64,000 nucleotides of DNA from JAJFUE01 sp041687335 (GCA_041687335.1 JAWLCE010000004.1:1-64000), one strand, 5' to 3'; positions 24,929 through 34,388 are shown, counted from the first letter of the stretch. Numbers and translations: made by a program. Notes: generated from the letters alone by a model not told the origin.

Positions 24929-26292
24929 TGTTCGGTCGTGGAGAAAACGGTTCGGGCCAGATTGAAGCGTCGGCGACAGCTGACCCGCATGCCGACAAGG
25001 CGGCGATCAGGATGCGCGTCCACCGGATGCTGCTCGAGAGCATGGACATGGAAGAGGCGCGCGGCATGCCGCTGGAGCAATTGCGCACCGAATGCGGCCG
25101 CCGGGTTGCCTCGCTGCTCAATGAACAGCGCATTCCGTTCTCGGCTCCCGAGAAGGAGCGCATCCTGAGCGAGGTGCTCGACGGCATCTTTGGGCTCGGC
25201 CCGATCGAGGAGCTGATGCGCGACCGTGCCGTCAGCGACATCCTCGTCAACGGGTTGGGGCCGATCTACATCGAGCGCTGGGGCCAGCTCGAGCAGACCG
25301 CCGCCAGCTTCCACAGCGAGGCGCAGTTGATGCAGGTCATCCAGCGAATTGCGGCGCGAGTGGGCCGGCGCATCGATGAATCCACGCCGATGCTCGACGC
25401 GCGCCTCGAGGATGGCTCGCGCGTCAACGCCATCATCCCGCCGCTGGCGCTGGATGGGCCCGCGCTCTCAATTCGGCGGTTTGGCACCGTGCCCATCGAT
25501 ATCGACAAGCTGATTGAGCTGGAGGCGCTGACCAGCGAGATGGCGGAGTTCCTGCGCGCGTGCGTCCGCTCGCGGCTCAACATCCTGCTGTCGGGAGGCA
25601 CCGGCAGCGGCAAGACCACCCTGCTCAACGTGCTCAGCAAGTGGATCCCCGACGGCGAGCGCGTGATCACCATCGAGGATGCCGCCGAGCTGCAGCTCCA
25701 GCGCGCCCACGTCGTGCGCCTGGAGACGCGTCCACCCAACATCGAGGGGCGCGGCGAAATCACCCAGCGCGACCTGCTGCGCAACTGCCTGCGCATGCGT
25801 CCGGACCGCATCATCATCGGCGAGGTGCGCGGGGCCGAGGCGCTGGACATGATGCAGGCGATGAACACCGGTCATGAAGGATCGATGACCACCGTCCACG
25901 CCAACAACGGCCGCGACGCCCTGCGGCGGGTCGAGTCGATGATCAGCATGGCGGGGGTCAACTTTCCGATCCACATCGTGCGCCAGCAGATGAGCTCGGC
26001 GCTTAACCTGCTGGTACACCTGGACCGCCTGACCGGCGGCGCCCGCAAGTTGATCAGCATCTCCGAGATCACCGGCATGGAGGGCGACACGGTCCTGCTG
26101 CAGGATTTGTTCCGCTACCATCAGGTCGATGTCGGACCCGACGGCCGCGCGCGCGGCCGGTTCGAGGCCTGCGGCGTCAGGCCCGCGCTGGCGGACCGGC
26201 TGGCGGCCGAGGGCAATGCCGTCTCGCCCGATCTGTTCCAGCGGCGCGTGCTGAGCTGCGGCGCGGGCCCCGCGGAGGGAAAACGCCGATGA
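24928..26292 (+). CDS. tadA: Tad pilus ATPase TadA/CpaF
   Basis: A 454-residue secretion ATPase of the VirB11/PulE type that powers Flp pilus assembly. The Walker A is SGGTGSGKT with K229; the Walker B/Asp box region is RPDRIIIGEVRGAEALDMM; the His box GHEGSMTTVHAN is intact. The N-terminal domain (about 1-200) includes the FGLGPIEELM segment typical of CpaF. GAGGGGGT precedes the ATG, which overlaps the tadZ stop. It is the sole recognisable ATPase motor in this operon. Confidence 0.95.
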   Translation: MFGRGENGSGQIEASATADPHADKAAIRMRVHRMLLESMDMEEARGMPLEQLRTECGRRVASLLNEQRIPFSAPEKERILSEVLDGIFGLGPIEELMRDRAVSDILVNGLGPIYIERWGQLEQTAASFHSEAQLMQVIQRIAARVGRRIDESTPMLDARLEDGSRVNAIIPPLALDGPALSIRRFGTVPIDIDKLIELEALTSEMAEFLRACVRSRLNILLSGGTGSGKTTLLNVLSKWIPDGERVITIEDAAELQLQRAHVVRLETRPPNIEGRGEITQRDLLRNCLRMRPDRIIIGEVRGAEALDMMQAMNTGHEGSMTTVHANNGRDALRRVESMISMAGVNFPIHIVRQQMSSALNLLVHLDRLTGGARKLISISEITGMEGDTVLLQDLFRYHQVDVGPDGRARGRFEACGVRPALADRLAAEGNAVSPDLFQRRVLSCGAGPAEGKRR

Positions 26293-27281
26293 AGGATTTG
26301 TCCGACCCCGTCCTGTTGCGCCAGTTCGTCCTGCTGGTCTCGGCCTTCGGCCTGGTGTTTTCGATCTGGTGCATCGGCCTGCTGGTGATGGCGCTGCGGC
26401 GGCGCGTCCATGATGAGGCGATTCGCCGCCGTCTGGGCTTCAACGAGGACGGGCCGGGTCGCAGCCGCGTGCTGCGCCTGTGGGTGGATGGCCATGAGGC
26501 TGCGACGGTGGTCCCCCAGAACCGGCGCACCGATGGCCTGAAGGCGAGCCTGGAACGGCTGCGCCGCCAGGCGGACTGGCAGGCCCCGCTCAGCTCGCTG
26601 GTGCTGGGCTTGTTCGGCACGGTCGTGGCGGCATTTCTGGCCGGGGTGCTGCTGGCGCAGAGCGTCCTCATGGGGTTGGCGGGAGCGACGGCGGCCGCGG
26701 TGGGGCTTTCGATCTGGATCGGCCGTCGCATCGACCAGCGCCGCGCCCTGTTCGAGAACCAGCTGCTCGATGCCCTCTCGCTGGCGGCCCGCTCGCTGCG
26801 GGCGGGCCACCCGCTCAGCGGCGCCTTTCAGCTGATTGTCGAGGAGATGCCAGACCCGATTCGGGAGGTCTTCGCCCAGATTTGCCAGGAACAGGAGCTG
26901 GGCGTGCGGCTGGAGGATGCGCTGCGACGCGCCGCGCTTTGCTCAGAGAGTGAGGATCTGCGTTTCTTTGCCGCCTCGGTCATCATCCAGCTGCGCACGG
27001 GCGGCAACCTGGCCGACATGATGGAGCGGCTCTCCGAGGTCATCCGCGAGCGCCTGCGCCTGACCCGCCGCGTGCGCGTGTTGACCACGCAGACCCAATA
27101 CAGCAAGCGCGTGCTGATCGCGATGCCCTTCATCGTCTTCGCCATGCTGCAGGTGGTGAACGCGGAATACATCTCGCTGCTCTATACCACCGAGACCGGC
27201 CGCATGATGATCGCCCTGGGGGCGGTGCTGGTGGTGGTCGGCAACACGATCATGAACCGCATGGCGGTGCTGCGCTACTGA
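26289..27281 (+). CDS. tadB: Tad platform protein TadB
   Basis: A 330-residue inner-membrane T2SS-F type platform protein. One N-terminal membrane segment (about 10-32) and two further segments precede the cytoplasmic T2SSF domain (about 160-285, with LSGAFQLIVEEMPDPIREVF and QLRTGGNLADMMERLSEVIRERL), followed by C-terminal membrane helices. ATG overlaps the tadA stop codon (ATGA), so coupling is tight. It forms the inner-membrane base with TadC. Confidence 0.92.
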   Translation: MKDLSDPVLLRQFVLLVSAFGLVFSIWCIGLLVMALRRRVHDEAIRRRLGFNEDGPGRSRVLRLWVDGHEAATVVPQNRRTDGLKASLERLRRQADWQAPLSSLVLGLFGTVVAAFLAGVLLAQSVLMGLAGATAAAVGLSIWIGRRIDQRRALFENQLLDALSLAARSLRAGHPLSGAFQLIVEEMPDPIREVFAQICQEQELGVRLEDALRRAALCSESEDLRFFAASVIIQLRTGGNLADMMERLSEVIRERLRLTRRVRVLTTQTQYSKRVLIAMPFIVFAMLQVVNAEYISLLYTTETGRMMIALGAVLVVVGNTIMNRMAVLRY

Positions 27282-27294
27282 GGGAGGCCTGTTG

Positions 27295-28200
27295 ATGCAC
27301 CAGATCATGATCCCGCTGTTGGTATTCGTCATGGTGGTGACGCTGGGGACGGCGCTGATCATCGGGCTGGCCGGTCGGCGCGCGCCGCTGCGCCAGCGGC
27401 TGGACCGCATGGCCGGGGACGGCGAGGGTGGGGCGCAGGAGCGGATGGGCACGCGGGTGATTGGCGCGCTCGGCTCGCTCGGCGCCCGCGCCGGCGCCGG
27501 CAGTGCCTCACGACCGCTTCAGCAGCGGCTGGCGCAGGCTGGCTTGCGCTCGGCCGGTGCGGCCCGTGTTTATTTGGGCATCAAGGTCAGCCTGCTGCTG
27601 ACGGGCCTGATGGCGGCGCTGGTCATGGACATGCTGTTCGACATGACGGACCGGGTGCGCCTGACCAGCTATCTCTGCTGCCTCGGGGTGGCCTTCTTTC
27701 TGCCCAATGTGGGCCTGGGGTTGTTGCGAGCCCGGCGGATGACTGAAATCCGCCAGCATCTGCCCGACGCGGTCGACCTGCTTGAAATCTGTGTTTCGGC
27801 GGGGATGGGCCTGGACGCCGCCTGGAACTCGGTGACCGATCAGATCCGCAACGTGAGCGCGATCATGGCCGACGAAATGACCCTGACGAGCTTGGAGATG
27901 AACCTGGCCGTGCCGCGCGCCGAGGCGATGCGCCATATGGCCCAGAGGACCGGTGCCGACGAACTGGCCTCGCTGGTGGCCGTGTTGATCCAGTCCGAGC
28001 GGTTCGGCACTCCCATCGGCGTGGCGCTGCGGACCTTTGCCGGCTCGATGCGCGAGCTGCGCAGCCAGCGCGCCGAGGAGGCGGCCGAAAAGATGGCCGT
28101 CAACCTGCTCGTGCCGATGGTCTTGTTCGTATTTCCGGCGATTTTCGTGGTTGCCGTCGGCCCGGCGATCATCACGCTGATTCAGATTCTTGGCAATTGA
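27295..28200 (+). CDS. tadC: Tad platform protein TadC
   Basis: A 301-residue partner of TadB with the same T2SSF domain (about residues 150-270: LPDAVDLLEICVSAGMGLDAAWN and QSERFGTPIGVALRTFAGSMREL) and flanking membrane helices. AGGGAGG at 27281-27287 supports ATG 27295, 13 bases after tadB. TadB and TadC are thought to form the hetero-oligomeric platform above TadA. Confidence 0.92.
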   Translation: MHQIMIPLLVFVMVVTLGTALIIGLAGRRAPLRQRLDRMAGDGEGGAQERMGTRVIGALGSLGARAGAGSASRPLQQRLAQAGLRSAGAARVYLGIKVSLLLTGLMAALVMDMLFDMTDRVRLTSYLCCLGVAFFLPNVGLGLLRARRMTEIRQHLPDAVDLLEICVSAGMGLDAAWNSVTDQIRNVSAIMADEMTLTSLEMNLAVPRAEAMRHMAQRTGADELASLVAVLIQSERFGTPIGVALRTFAGSMRELRSQRAEEAAEKMAVNLLVPMVLFVFPAIFVVAVGPAIITLIQILGN

Positions 28201-28237
28201 ACCCGTGACTTCATTTCTTCGCGAAGGGATGCCTTAG

Positions 28238-28756
28238 ATGAAACCGATGATTCTGATCCCGAGCCTGCTGGCCGCGCTGGCGCTGAGCGGCTGTGCCGCC
28301 ACCGTCAGCAGCCGCGTGCCTGTCGCCGCCAGTGAGATCTGGCCCAGCGAGCGCTTCATGGAAGCCCAAGCCGCCAACGCGCTCATCCTCGAGCGCTCGA
28401 TCTACCCCTGGCACTTCCTGCCGGGCACCGCTGAACCGACCCCCCTGGCCGAGCGCCGGCTGGAACTGCTGGGGCGCTACTTTGGGCCCCAGGGTGGTTC
28501 GCTGCTGGTGCGCCAGGGCGAGGCCGAGGATACCCTGTATCGGCAGCGGATCGCGCTGGTGCGCCAACGACTGGCCGCCGCCGGCGCCGACGCGGCCCGT
28601 GTCCACATCGATGATGCCATGCCGGGGGGCGACGGGCTCGAGAGCATGATGGCCTGGCGGGCCTACATGGCGCCCTTCGAGCGCACGCGCGGGGGCGCCG
28701 GCCAGCCGGCTGCCGGGTCCGCCGCCTTTACCGAACGGGGGATCGGGCGGCCATGA
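28238..28756 (+). CDS. Tad-operon lipoprotein, CpaD-like
   Basis: A 172-residue lipoprotein with lipobox LALSGC at residues 16-21. The middle (about 75-130: LLGRYFGPQGGSLLVRQGEAED then RIALVRQRLAAAGADAARVHID) has the spacing of a CpaD/OmpA-like alpha-beta domain, so it may be the pilotin-like CpaD of the secretin. This assignment rests on position and pattern, not clear similarity. Its TGA overlaps the tadD ATG. Confidence 0.6.
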   Translation: MKPMILIPSLLAALALSGCAATVSSRVPVAASEIWPSERFMEAQAANALILERSIYPWHFLPGTAEPTPLAERRLELLGRYFGPQGGSLLVRQGEAEDTLYRQRIALVRQRLAAAGADAARVHIDDAMPGGDGLESMMAWRAYMAPFERTRGGAGQPAAGSAAFTERGIGRP

Positions 28757-29451
28757 TCGACAACATGACTCCACAGGCTCTCGCCACGCCGTGGCTGCTG
28801 GCGTTGGCCCTTGCCTTGGCCCTCGCGCTGGCGGGTTGTTCCCGCGGTGAGCAGGCGCCCCAGCCGCCCAATCCTTTTGACTTGGGAGCCGATCGAGCGC
28901 CCACCACCCGCACGCTCTACGAGACGGCGCGCGTGCTGACCATGGGCGGGCAGGATATTCATGGCGAGCGACTGCTTCAGGCCGTGCTCTATGAGCAGCC
29001 CGACTATATGCAGGCCTACCTGGACCTGGCCCAGCTCCAGTTGCGCCAGCAACGGGCGGCCGAGGCGGTGGCGACGCTGCGGCGGGGGTTGAGCGTGGCT
29101 CCCCAGGACCCGGTCCTGCTCAACAACCTGGGCCTGTGCATGATCCTGGCCGAGGACTATCCGCAGGCCGAGGAATATCTGCGCCAGGGGCTGGCGGCGG
29201 CCCCCGCCGATGCGCGGCTGCAGGCCAACCTGGCGCTGGCGCTTGGCATGCAGGGGCAGACGGCCGAGGCGCGCGCGCTCTATGGCCGCCTGCTGCCCCC
29301 CACGGAAGTCGAGCTCAACATCGAACTGATCGAGCGCGCCCGGCTGGGCGAGCCGATGACGCCTGAGCCCGAATCGCTGCCCGCCCGCCCGTGGCCGGCG
29401 GTGGACCTTGAGTGCATTGGCGCTTCCGTGGCAGACGGAAGCAGCGATTAA
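28753..29451 (+). CDS. tadD: TadD-like TPR lipoprotein
   Basis: A 232-residue lipoprotein (lipobox ALAGC near residue 28) with about four TPR units (about residues 45-195, for example VLLNNLGLCMILAEDYPQAE and ARLQANLALALGMQGQ). TadD is a TPR lipoprotein required for Tad biogenesis, probably supporting the secretin. The ATG overlaps the preceding gene's stop as ATGA. Confidence 0.82.
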   Translation: MIDNMTPQALATPWLLALALALALALAGCSRGEQAPQPPNPFDLGADRAPTTRTLYETARVLTMGGQDIHGERLLQAVLYEQPDYMQAYLDLAQLQLRQQRAAEAVATLRRGLSVAPQDPVLLNNLGLCMILAEDYPQAEEYLRQGLAAAPADARLQANLALALGMQGQTAEARALYGRLLPPTEVELNIELIERARLGEPMTPEPESLPARPWPAVDLECIGASVADGSSD

Positions 29452-29495
29452 CCCAGGAAAGGCGTGTGGCCCGGCTGCGCCAGGGAGGCATTCCA

Positions 29496-30752
29496 ATGAT
29501 CCCGCATCGCAATCGCTGTCGCGGTGTCGCGCTCTACTGGACGGCCATCGTCATCATGTTGCTGGTCGCGATGGGAGGGTTGGCCACGGATCTCGCCTAT
29601 GTCGTCCTGTCGTCCCAGCAGCTTCAGATCGGGGCGGATGCCTCGGCGTTGGCCGCCGGCCGCTACGCGCGCGGGGTGGCGGGCGACTACAGCCTCGGTC
29701 GCGAGGCCGCCCGCTCCATCGCCGTAGCCAACCGGGTCGCCGGCACACCGCTGGCGCTCGCGCTCAACGAGGACAACAACTCCGAGGGCGACATTGTTTT
29801 TGGATATTACGACCGCGATTCGGGCTCCTTCACCGCGCAGACTTCCGGTACCAATGCCGTCCTGGTCAATGCCCGCCGCACCGCAGCCTCGGCCGGCGGT
29901 GCGCTGCCGCTTAACTTTGCCGCGATCTTCGGCATCTACAACATCGACGTCAGCCGGCGCGCGATCGCGATGATCGGCGGCGGGACGGGGGCCGGGCTGA
30001 TTGCGCTCAACCGCGATGCCGACCCCGGGCTTTACATCCATGGCGACCTGAGCCTGACCGTCAACGGCGGCGATATTCAGGTCAATTCCAGCAGCAATAA
30101 ATCCACACGCCTGCAGGGGGCGTTCACCGTCGATGCGGAAAACATCAATGCTGTTGGCGGCATCGATACGATCGGCCGCTCCGGCGACCTGGTCGATACC
30201 CAACTGGTCGAGGGGGCGACGGTGGTTGACGATCCGCTTGGCTGGCTCGAGGCGCCGGCGCAGCCGCCGCTGGGCTCGGTCAGCGGCGGAGTCTATACGC
30301 CTGGCTATTATCCTTCCGGGATTGGGCTCACCGGCGGCGATATCACGCTGCAGCCGGGAATTTATTACCTGGGTGGAGCGGGCTTCAGCATCGGCGGCAA
30401 CACCAACCTGACCGGTGAAGGAGTCATGCTCTACATCGCCGAAGGCAGCCTGGACATGACGGGCACCGGCAACGTGTATCTGCGCCCGCCCGACAGCGGC
30501 TATTACGAGGGGGTCATGGTATTTCAGGCACGAGACAACACCAGTCCCAGCCGGGTCCTCGGCACCAGTGGCCTGGACGTGGAGGGGACCCTCTATTTCC
30601 CCTCGGCGCTGCTGACGATCACCGGCACCACCAACAAGCTGGGCACCCAGATTATTTCAGACACGGTGGAAATCGGCGGCAACGGAGAGCTGACCATCAA
30701 TTATGACGGGCGCTTCCCCGCCCCTGGTCGGGTCGTCTTCCTCGTGCGCTGA
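29496..30752 (+). CDS. tadG: TadG-like pilus protein with beta-helical C-terminus
   Basis: A 418-residue inner-membrane anchored protein. The N-terminus (about 1-50) is the TadE/G-type membrane segment with ATDLAYVVLSSQQLQIGADASALAAG, typical of DUF2134/TadG proteins. Residues about 170-418 are Gly/Thr-rich with repeated short beta-strands (SLTVNGGDIQVNSSSN, GNTNLTGEGVMLYIAEGSLD), as expected of a beta-helix or polymer-forming domain, instead of a vWA domain. AGGGAGG at 29482-29488 supports ATG 29496. It is the last gene of the Tad operon. Confidence 0.78.
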   Translation: MIPHRNRCRGVALYWTAIVIMLLVAMGGLATDLAYVVLSSQQLQIGADASALAAGRYARGVAGDYSLGREAARSIAVANRVAGTPLALALNEDNNSEGDIVFGYYDRDSGSFTAQTSGTNAVLVNARRTAASAGGALPLNFAAIFGIYNIDVSRRAIAMIGGGTGAGLIALNRDADPGLYIHGDLSLTVNGGDIQVNSSSNKSTRLQGAFTVDAENINAVGGIDTIGRSGDLVDTQLVEGATVVDDPLGWLEAPAQPPLGSVSGGVYTPGYYPSGIGLTGGDITLQPGIYYLGGAGFSIGGNTNLTGEGVMLYIAEGSLDMTGTGNVYLRPPDSGYYEGVMVFQARDNTSPSRVLGTSGLDVEGTLYFPSALLTITGTTNKLGTQIISDTVEIGGNGELTINYDGRFPAPGRVVFLVR

Positions 30753-30830
30753 TGGCGCTGGTTTGCTTTGCGGTCCAACCCACGCTGCCCTATATTGGTC
30801 GGGAATGATTCCAGAAAGGGCGGGGGTGCC

Positions 30831-31823
30831 ATGATCGATCAAGCGGCCCAGGAACTTGAAATGTTGATGCGCGGCTACTGGCGCTCGCGGGTGCTGCTGG
30901 CCGGGGTCGAGCTTGGGCTGTTCGAGGCGCTGGCGCGCGGGCCGCTGAGCGAGGCCGAGGCCGCCGCCGAGCTGAACCTGGACCGGCGCGCGGTCGGCAT
31001 CCTGCTGGGCGCGCTGGCCGCGCTTGACCTGGTCGAGCCAGAGGCTGAACGCTATCGTCTCCCCGCGCGCTGGGCCCCTTGGCTGCTGCGCGAGGGCGAG
31101 CACTCGCAGGTCTCGATTATCCTGCACATGCGAAAAATGTGGGAGGCTTGGGGGCACCTGGATGAGATCGCGCGCGCGGGTCGCCCGCTGCCGGCGCCGC
31201 CGACCGACCCGGAGGCCGAACGCGACCACATGCGCGCCTTCATCACCGGCATGCACGAGGTGAGCGGCAAGTCCGCCCGCCTGCTGGCCCAGCGGCTCGA
31301 CCTGACGGGCGTCAGCCGCCTGCTGGATGTCGGTGGCGGGCCGGGCACCTACTGCATCGAATTTGCCCGCCGCCGGCCGGACTTGCGCGCGGTGCTGCTG
31401 GATCGGCCACTGGCGCTGGAGGTCGCGCGCGGATTCATCGACAAGGCCGGCCTTGGCGATCGAATCGAAACCCGACCCGGCGACGGCCTCGCCGACGACT
31501 ACGGAAGCGGATATGACCTGGTGCTGATGAGTCAGCTGCTCCACGCCTTCGGCCCGGAGGAATGTGCCGAGCTGGCCCGGCGCGGCGCGGCGGCGCTGGC
31601 CCCCGGCGGCCGGTTGATCATCAACGAATTCGCGCTCACCGAAGGGCGCTGGGCGCCGCCCATGGCCGCCCTGTTTGCGGTCAACATGCTGGTCCACACC
31701 GAAGCCGGCCGCACCTACACCGTCGAGGAGATAGCGGGATTCATGCGCGCCGCCGGACTGGTCGACCTGCGCCACGAGGACCTGGCCGGCCGCTCCATCA
31801 TCGTCATCGGCACCAAAGCCTGA
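30831..31823 (+). CDS. SAM-dependent O-methyltransferase (COMT/AcnMT type)
   Basis: A 330-residue class I methyltransferase with an N-terminal winged-helix dimerisation domain (about 1-95, LLAGVELGLFEALARGPLSEAEAAAEL) and a C-terminal Rossmann domain with SAM motif LLDVGGGPGTY (about 164-174), DLVLMSQLLHAFG and PGGRLIINEF. These enzymes O-methylate small molecules or secondary metabolites. No biosynthetic cluster surrounds it. The start at 30831 begins the conserved domain. Confidence 0.85.
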   Translation: MIDQAAQELEMLMRGYWRSRVLLAGVELGLFEALARGPLSEAEAAAELNLDRRAVGILLGALAALDLVEPEAERYRLPARWAPWLLREGEHSQVSIILHMRKMWEAWGHLDEIARAGRPLPAPPTDPEAERDHMRAFITGMHEVSGKSARLLAQRLDLTGVSRLLDVGGGPGTYCIEFARRRPDLRAVLLDRPLALEVARGFIDKAGLGDRIETRPGDGLADDYGSGYDLVLMSQLLHAFGPEECAELARRGAAALAPGGRLIINEFALTEGRWAPPMAALFAVNMLVHTEAGRTYTVEEIAGFMRAAGLVDLRHEDLAGRSIIVIGTKA

Positions 31824-31832
31824 CGCGTCACA

Positions 31833-33029
31833 TCACTCATCCACCCGAATGACCAGCCCCTTGAGGTATTCGGACTCGGGGTAAGTGAGCAGGACGGGGT
31901 GGTCGGGGGACTGGGTCAGGCGTTCCAGGATGCGGCCGTCGCGGCCGACGTCGAGCGCGGCACCGAACAGGATCTTCTGGAACAGGTCGGGTGAGATCAG
32001 TCCCGAGCAGGAAAAGGTGATCAGGGTGCCGCCGGGACGCAGCAGCGCCATCGCCGACATGTTGATGTCCTTATAGGCGCGCGTGGCGCGGTCCAGGTGC
32101 GAAGCCGCGGGGGCCAGCCGCGGCGGGTCGAGCACGATCGTGTCGAAACGCTGCTGCTCGCCGTGCATCCGCCGCAGGGTCTCAAAGGCGTCGGCGGCGA
32201 TGAAATCCTGCTCGTCGACGGCGAAGCCATTGAGTTCACAGTGGCGGCGCGCCCCGGCCAGCGCGTCCCCCGAGCTGTCCAGGTGCACGACCCGGCGCGC
32301 CCCGGCCGCCAGCGCATGCACGCCAAAGGCGCCGGTGTAGGAGAAGACGTTGAGCAACTCACCGCCGGCGCACCAGCGGGCGGCGCGGCGACGGTTCTCG
32401 CGCTGGTCGAGGTAAAACCCGGTCTTGTGGCCGTCGCGTGGGTTGACCAGGAAATTCAGGAGTCGGCCGTCGGCGGCGCGTTCGGTGATCTGGATGCGCT
32501 CGGGCGGCGCCTCGCCGGCGAGCAGGCCGGTCACCTGCTCAAGCCCCTCCTTGCGGCGGACCTCCATGTCGCTGCGTTCCCAGACGCCGCGCGCGCCGGT
32601 CAACTCGAGCAGCATGGCCGCCAGCGGCTTCTTGAGTCGGTCGATCCCCAATGTCATGACCTGCATGACCAGCCAGTCGCCGTAGCGGTCGACGATCAGC
32701 CCGGGCAGGCCGTCGGATTCCGAAAACACCAGCCGGAGTGCCGTCTCGTTGACGGCGGCACGGGCGCTGATGGAGCGCTCGAGGCGACGCCGCCAGAATG
32801 ATTCGTCGATCTGTTCATCCTCGACCCAGCTCAGCGCGCGGGCGGTGATCTGCGAGCGGCGGTTGATGTAGCCGTGGGCGAGGAAACGTCCATCGGCGGC
32901 GATGATGCGTGCGGGCCCGCCGTCCTCGCCCCCCGTGCTCGATTCGATCGCCCCGGAAAAGATCCACGGATGCCGTTGGCGCACCGGCTTCTCGCGCCCT
33001 TCCTTGAGCTTGATGATGGCCTCTTTCAT
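31833..33029 (-). CDS. rlmI: 23S rRNA (cytosine-C5) methyltransferase, RlmI family
   Basis: A 398-residue protein with an N-terminal PUA domain (about 1-75, including RHPWIFSGAIES), an EEHEA-like linker and a C-terminal Rossmann methyltransferase (VLNFFSYTGAFG-type motif as LLNVFSYTGAFGVHAL, then DTIVLDPPRLAP, FSCSGLIS). Members methylate C1962 of 23S rRNA at C5. A GGGAGACA site lies just before ATG 33029. Divergent from fmt. Confidence 0.9.
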   Translation of the reverse strand: MKEAIIKLKEGREKPVRQRHPWIFSGAIESSTGGEDGGPARIIAADGRFLAHGYINRRSQITARALSWVEDEQIDESFWRRRLERSISARAAVNETALRLVFSESDGLPGLIVDRYGDWLVMQVMTLGIDRLKKPLAAMLLELTGARGVWERSDMEVRRKEGLEQVTGLLAGEAPPERIQITERAADGRLLNFLVNPRDGHKTGFYLDQRENRRRAARWCAGGELLNVFSYTGAFGVHALAAGARRVVHLDSSGDALAGARRHCELNGFAVDEQDFIAADAFETLRRMHGEQQRFDTIVLDPPRLAPAASHLDRATRAYKDINMSAMALLRPGGTLITFSCSGLISPDLFQKILFGAALDVGRDGRILERLTQSPDHPVLLTYPESEYLKGLVIRVDE

Positions 33030-33401
33030 CGAATGTCTCCCTTGTTCAGCGCCCGCGGGCAGAGGATGCAAATCCTGACCATTGTGCCTGATCCAGATCG
33101 TGATCGCAATGGGGCCATGGCCATCGGGGGCGGTTGGGTTTCAATCAGCCGGGGATCTTTTTTCGCTTTAATTTTTTAATTTCGTCGCCAAGGCCGCAGA
33201 GAACCGAGGGGGCCATCCTCTGCGTATTGGAGGCAAAAATATGAAGGATCGGAAGTTTTCCCGCCGTGATGGCCCGTTTGTCTTTGCTTCCTTGCCTGCG
33301 GCGGGGGAAAATCGTAGGGTGTGCGACCAACCCGCACCCCTCGCAGAGAGCGGGCGAGAAGGTCCCCGGTGCGATGCGACCATTGCTGGAGGCTGCGTGA
33401 G
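33030..33401. other. Divergent rlmI-fmt intergenic region
   Basis: About 370 bases. The AT-rich stretch TTTTTTCGCTTTAATTTTTTAAT (33159-33181) is a plausible promoter region. The right half holds a candidate 54-codon frame (33241-33405) with a good ribosome binding site. Confidence 0.45.
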
Positions 33402-33405
33402 ATGA
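33241..33405 (+). CDS. Candidate small leader ORF coupled to fmt
   Basis: A 54-codon frame starting at ATG 33241, preceded at 7-base spacing by GGAGG (33229-33233). Its TGA (33403-33405) overlaps the fmt ATG (33402) as ATGA. The peptide is basic at the N-terminus and has three cysteines. Codon usage is not strongly gene-like and no homolog is recognised. It may be a translated leader controlling fmt, or a chance frame. Confidence 0.3.
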   Translation: MKDRKFSRRDGPFVFASLPAAGENRRVCDQPAPLAESGREGPRCDATIAGGCVR

Positions 33406-34382
33406 AGATCGCTTTTTTCGGGACCCCGGAGTTTGCCCTGCCGGCGTTGGGGCGGCTGCTGGAGAGCCGCCACGAGGTCGTGCTGGTGGTGACCCAGCCG
33501 GGCAAGCCCAAGGGACGCGGCCGCCAGGTCGAACCCTCGCCGGTCAAGACGCTGGCGCTCGAGCACGGGCTGCCCGTCATCGAGCCGGTCAAGTTGCGCG
33601 CCGAGGACGTGGCCGGTCAACTGCGCCAGTCGGGGGCCGAGCTGGCCGTGGTGGCGGCCTATGGGCGCTTCCTGCCGCGCGAGGTGCTCGAGGCGCCGCG
33701 ACTGGGCTGCATCAACATCCATCCCTCGATGTTGCCCGAGTATCGCGGGGCGGCGCCGCTCCAGCGCGCATTGCTCGAGGGCCGCTCCGAGACCGGCGTC
33801 AGCCTGATGATGCTGGTGGAGGAGATGGATGCGGGACCGATCGTGGCCCAGCAGCGCGTCGAGATTCTTGATGATGACGATGCGCGCTCGCTGAGCGAGA
33901 TGACTTCGGTGGTCGGCGCAGACATGCTGGTCAAGGTGATCGACGAGGCCGAGGCCAACGGCGTGATCGAGGCCGAGCCGCAGGATGACGAGCTGGCCAC
34001 CTTTGCCCCGCCGCTTGAAAAGGAGGAGGGGCTGATCCCATGGGCCGACACCACCGAGCAGATCATTTTCCGCATGCGGGCGTTGACCCCGTGGCCGGGC
34101 GCCTACACCTTCATCAATGGTGAGCGCATGCTGATCCTGACCCAGGCCGAACCGCTCTGGGAGAACGAGGCCGAGGAGCTGGGCGGGAAGATGGCGAAGG
34201 CTGCCCCGGGCACGGTCAGCTCGCTGATGAAGGATTTTGGCTTTACCGTCAAGACCGGCTCGGGGCACCTGCTGGTGACGGCCGTGCGGCCCGAGGGGCG
34301 CAAGCCGATGGATGCGCACTCCTTCGTCATCGGCCGCGGAATCAATGCCGGCGACAGGTTGGGGGAGAAGCAGGGAAAGTGA
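33402..34382 (+). CDS. fmt: Methionyl-tRNA formyltransferase
   Basis: Formylates Met on initiator tRNA using 10-formyl-THF. The 326-residue product starts MKIAFFGTPEFALPAL and has the catalytic Asn/His/Asp segment CINIHPSMLPEYRGAAPLQRALLEG (split by the Asn before the HPS motif), TGVSLMMLVEEMDAGPI and the C-terminal OB-like domain. GGAGG lies 9 bases upstream. def (deformylase) is not adjacent, unlike the common def-fmt order. Confidence 0.95.
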   Translation: MKIAFFGTPEFALPALGRLLESRHEVVLVVTQPGKPKGRGRQVEPSPVKTLALEHGLPVIEPVKLRAEDVAGQLRQSGAELAVVAAYGRFLPREVLEAPRLGCINIHPSMLPEYRGAAPLQRALLEGRSETGVSLMMLVEEMDAGPIVAQQRVEILDDDDARSLSEMTSVVGADMLVKVIDEAEANGVIEAEPQDDELATFAPPLEKEEGLIPWADTTEQIIFRMRALTPWPGAYTFINGERMLILTQAEPLWENEAEELGGKMAKAAPGTVSSLMKDFGFTVKTGSGHLLVTAVRPEGRKPMDAHSFVIGRGINAGDRLGEKQGK

Positions 34383-34388
34383 GAAAAT

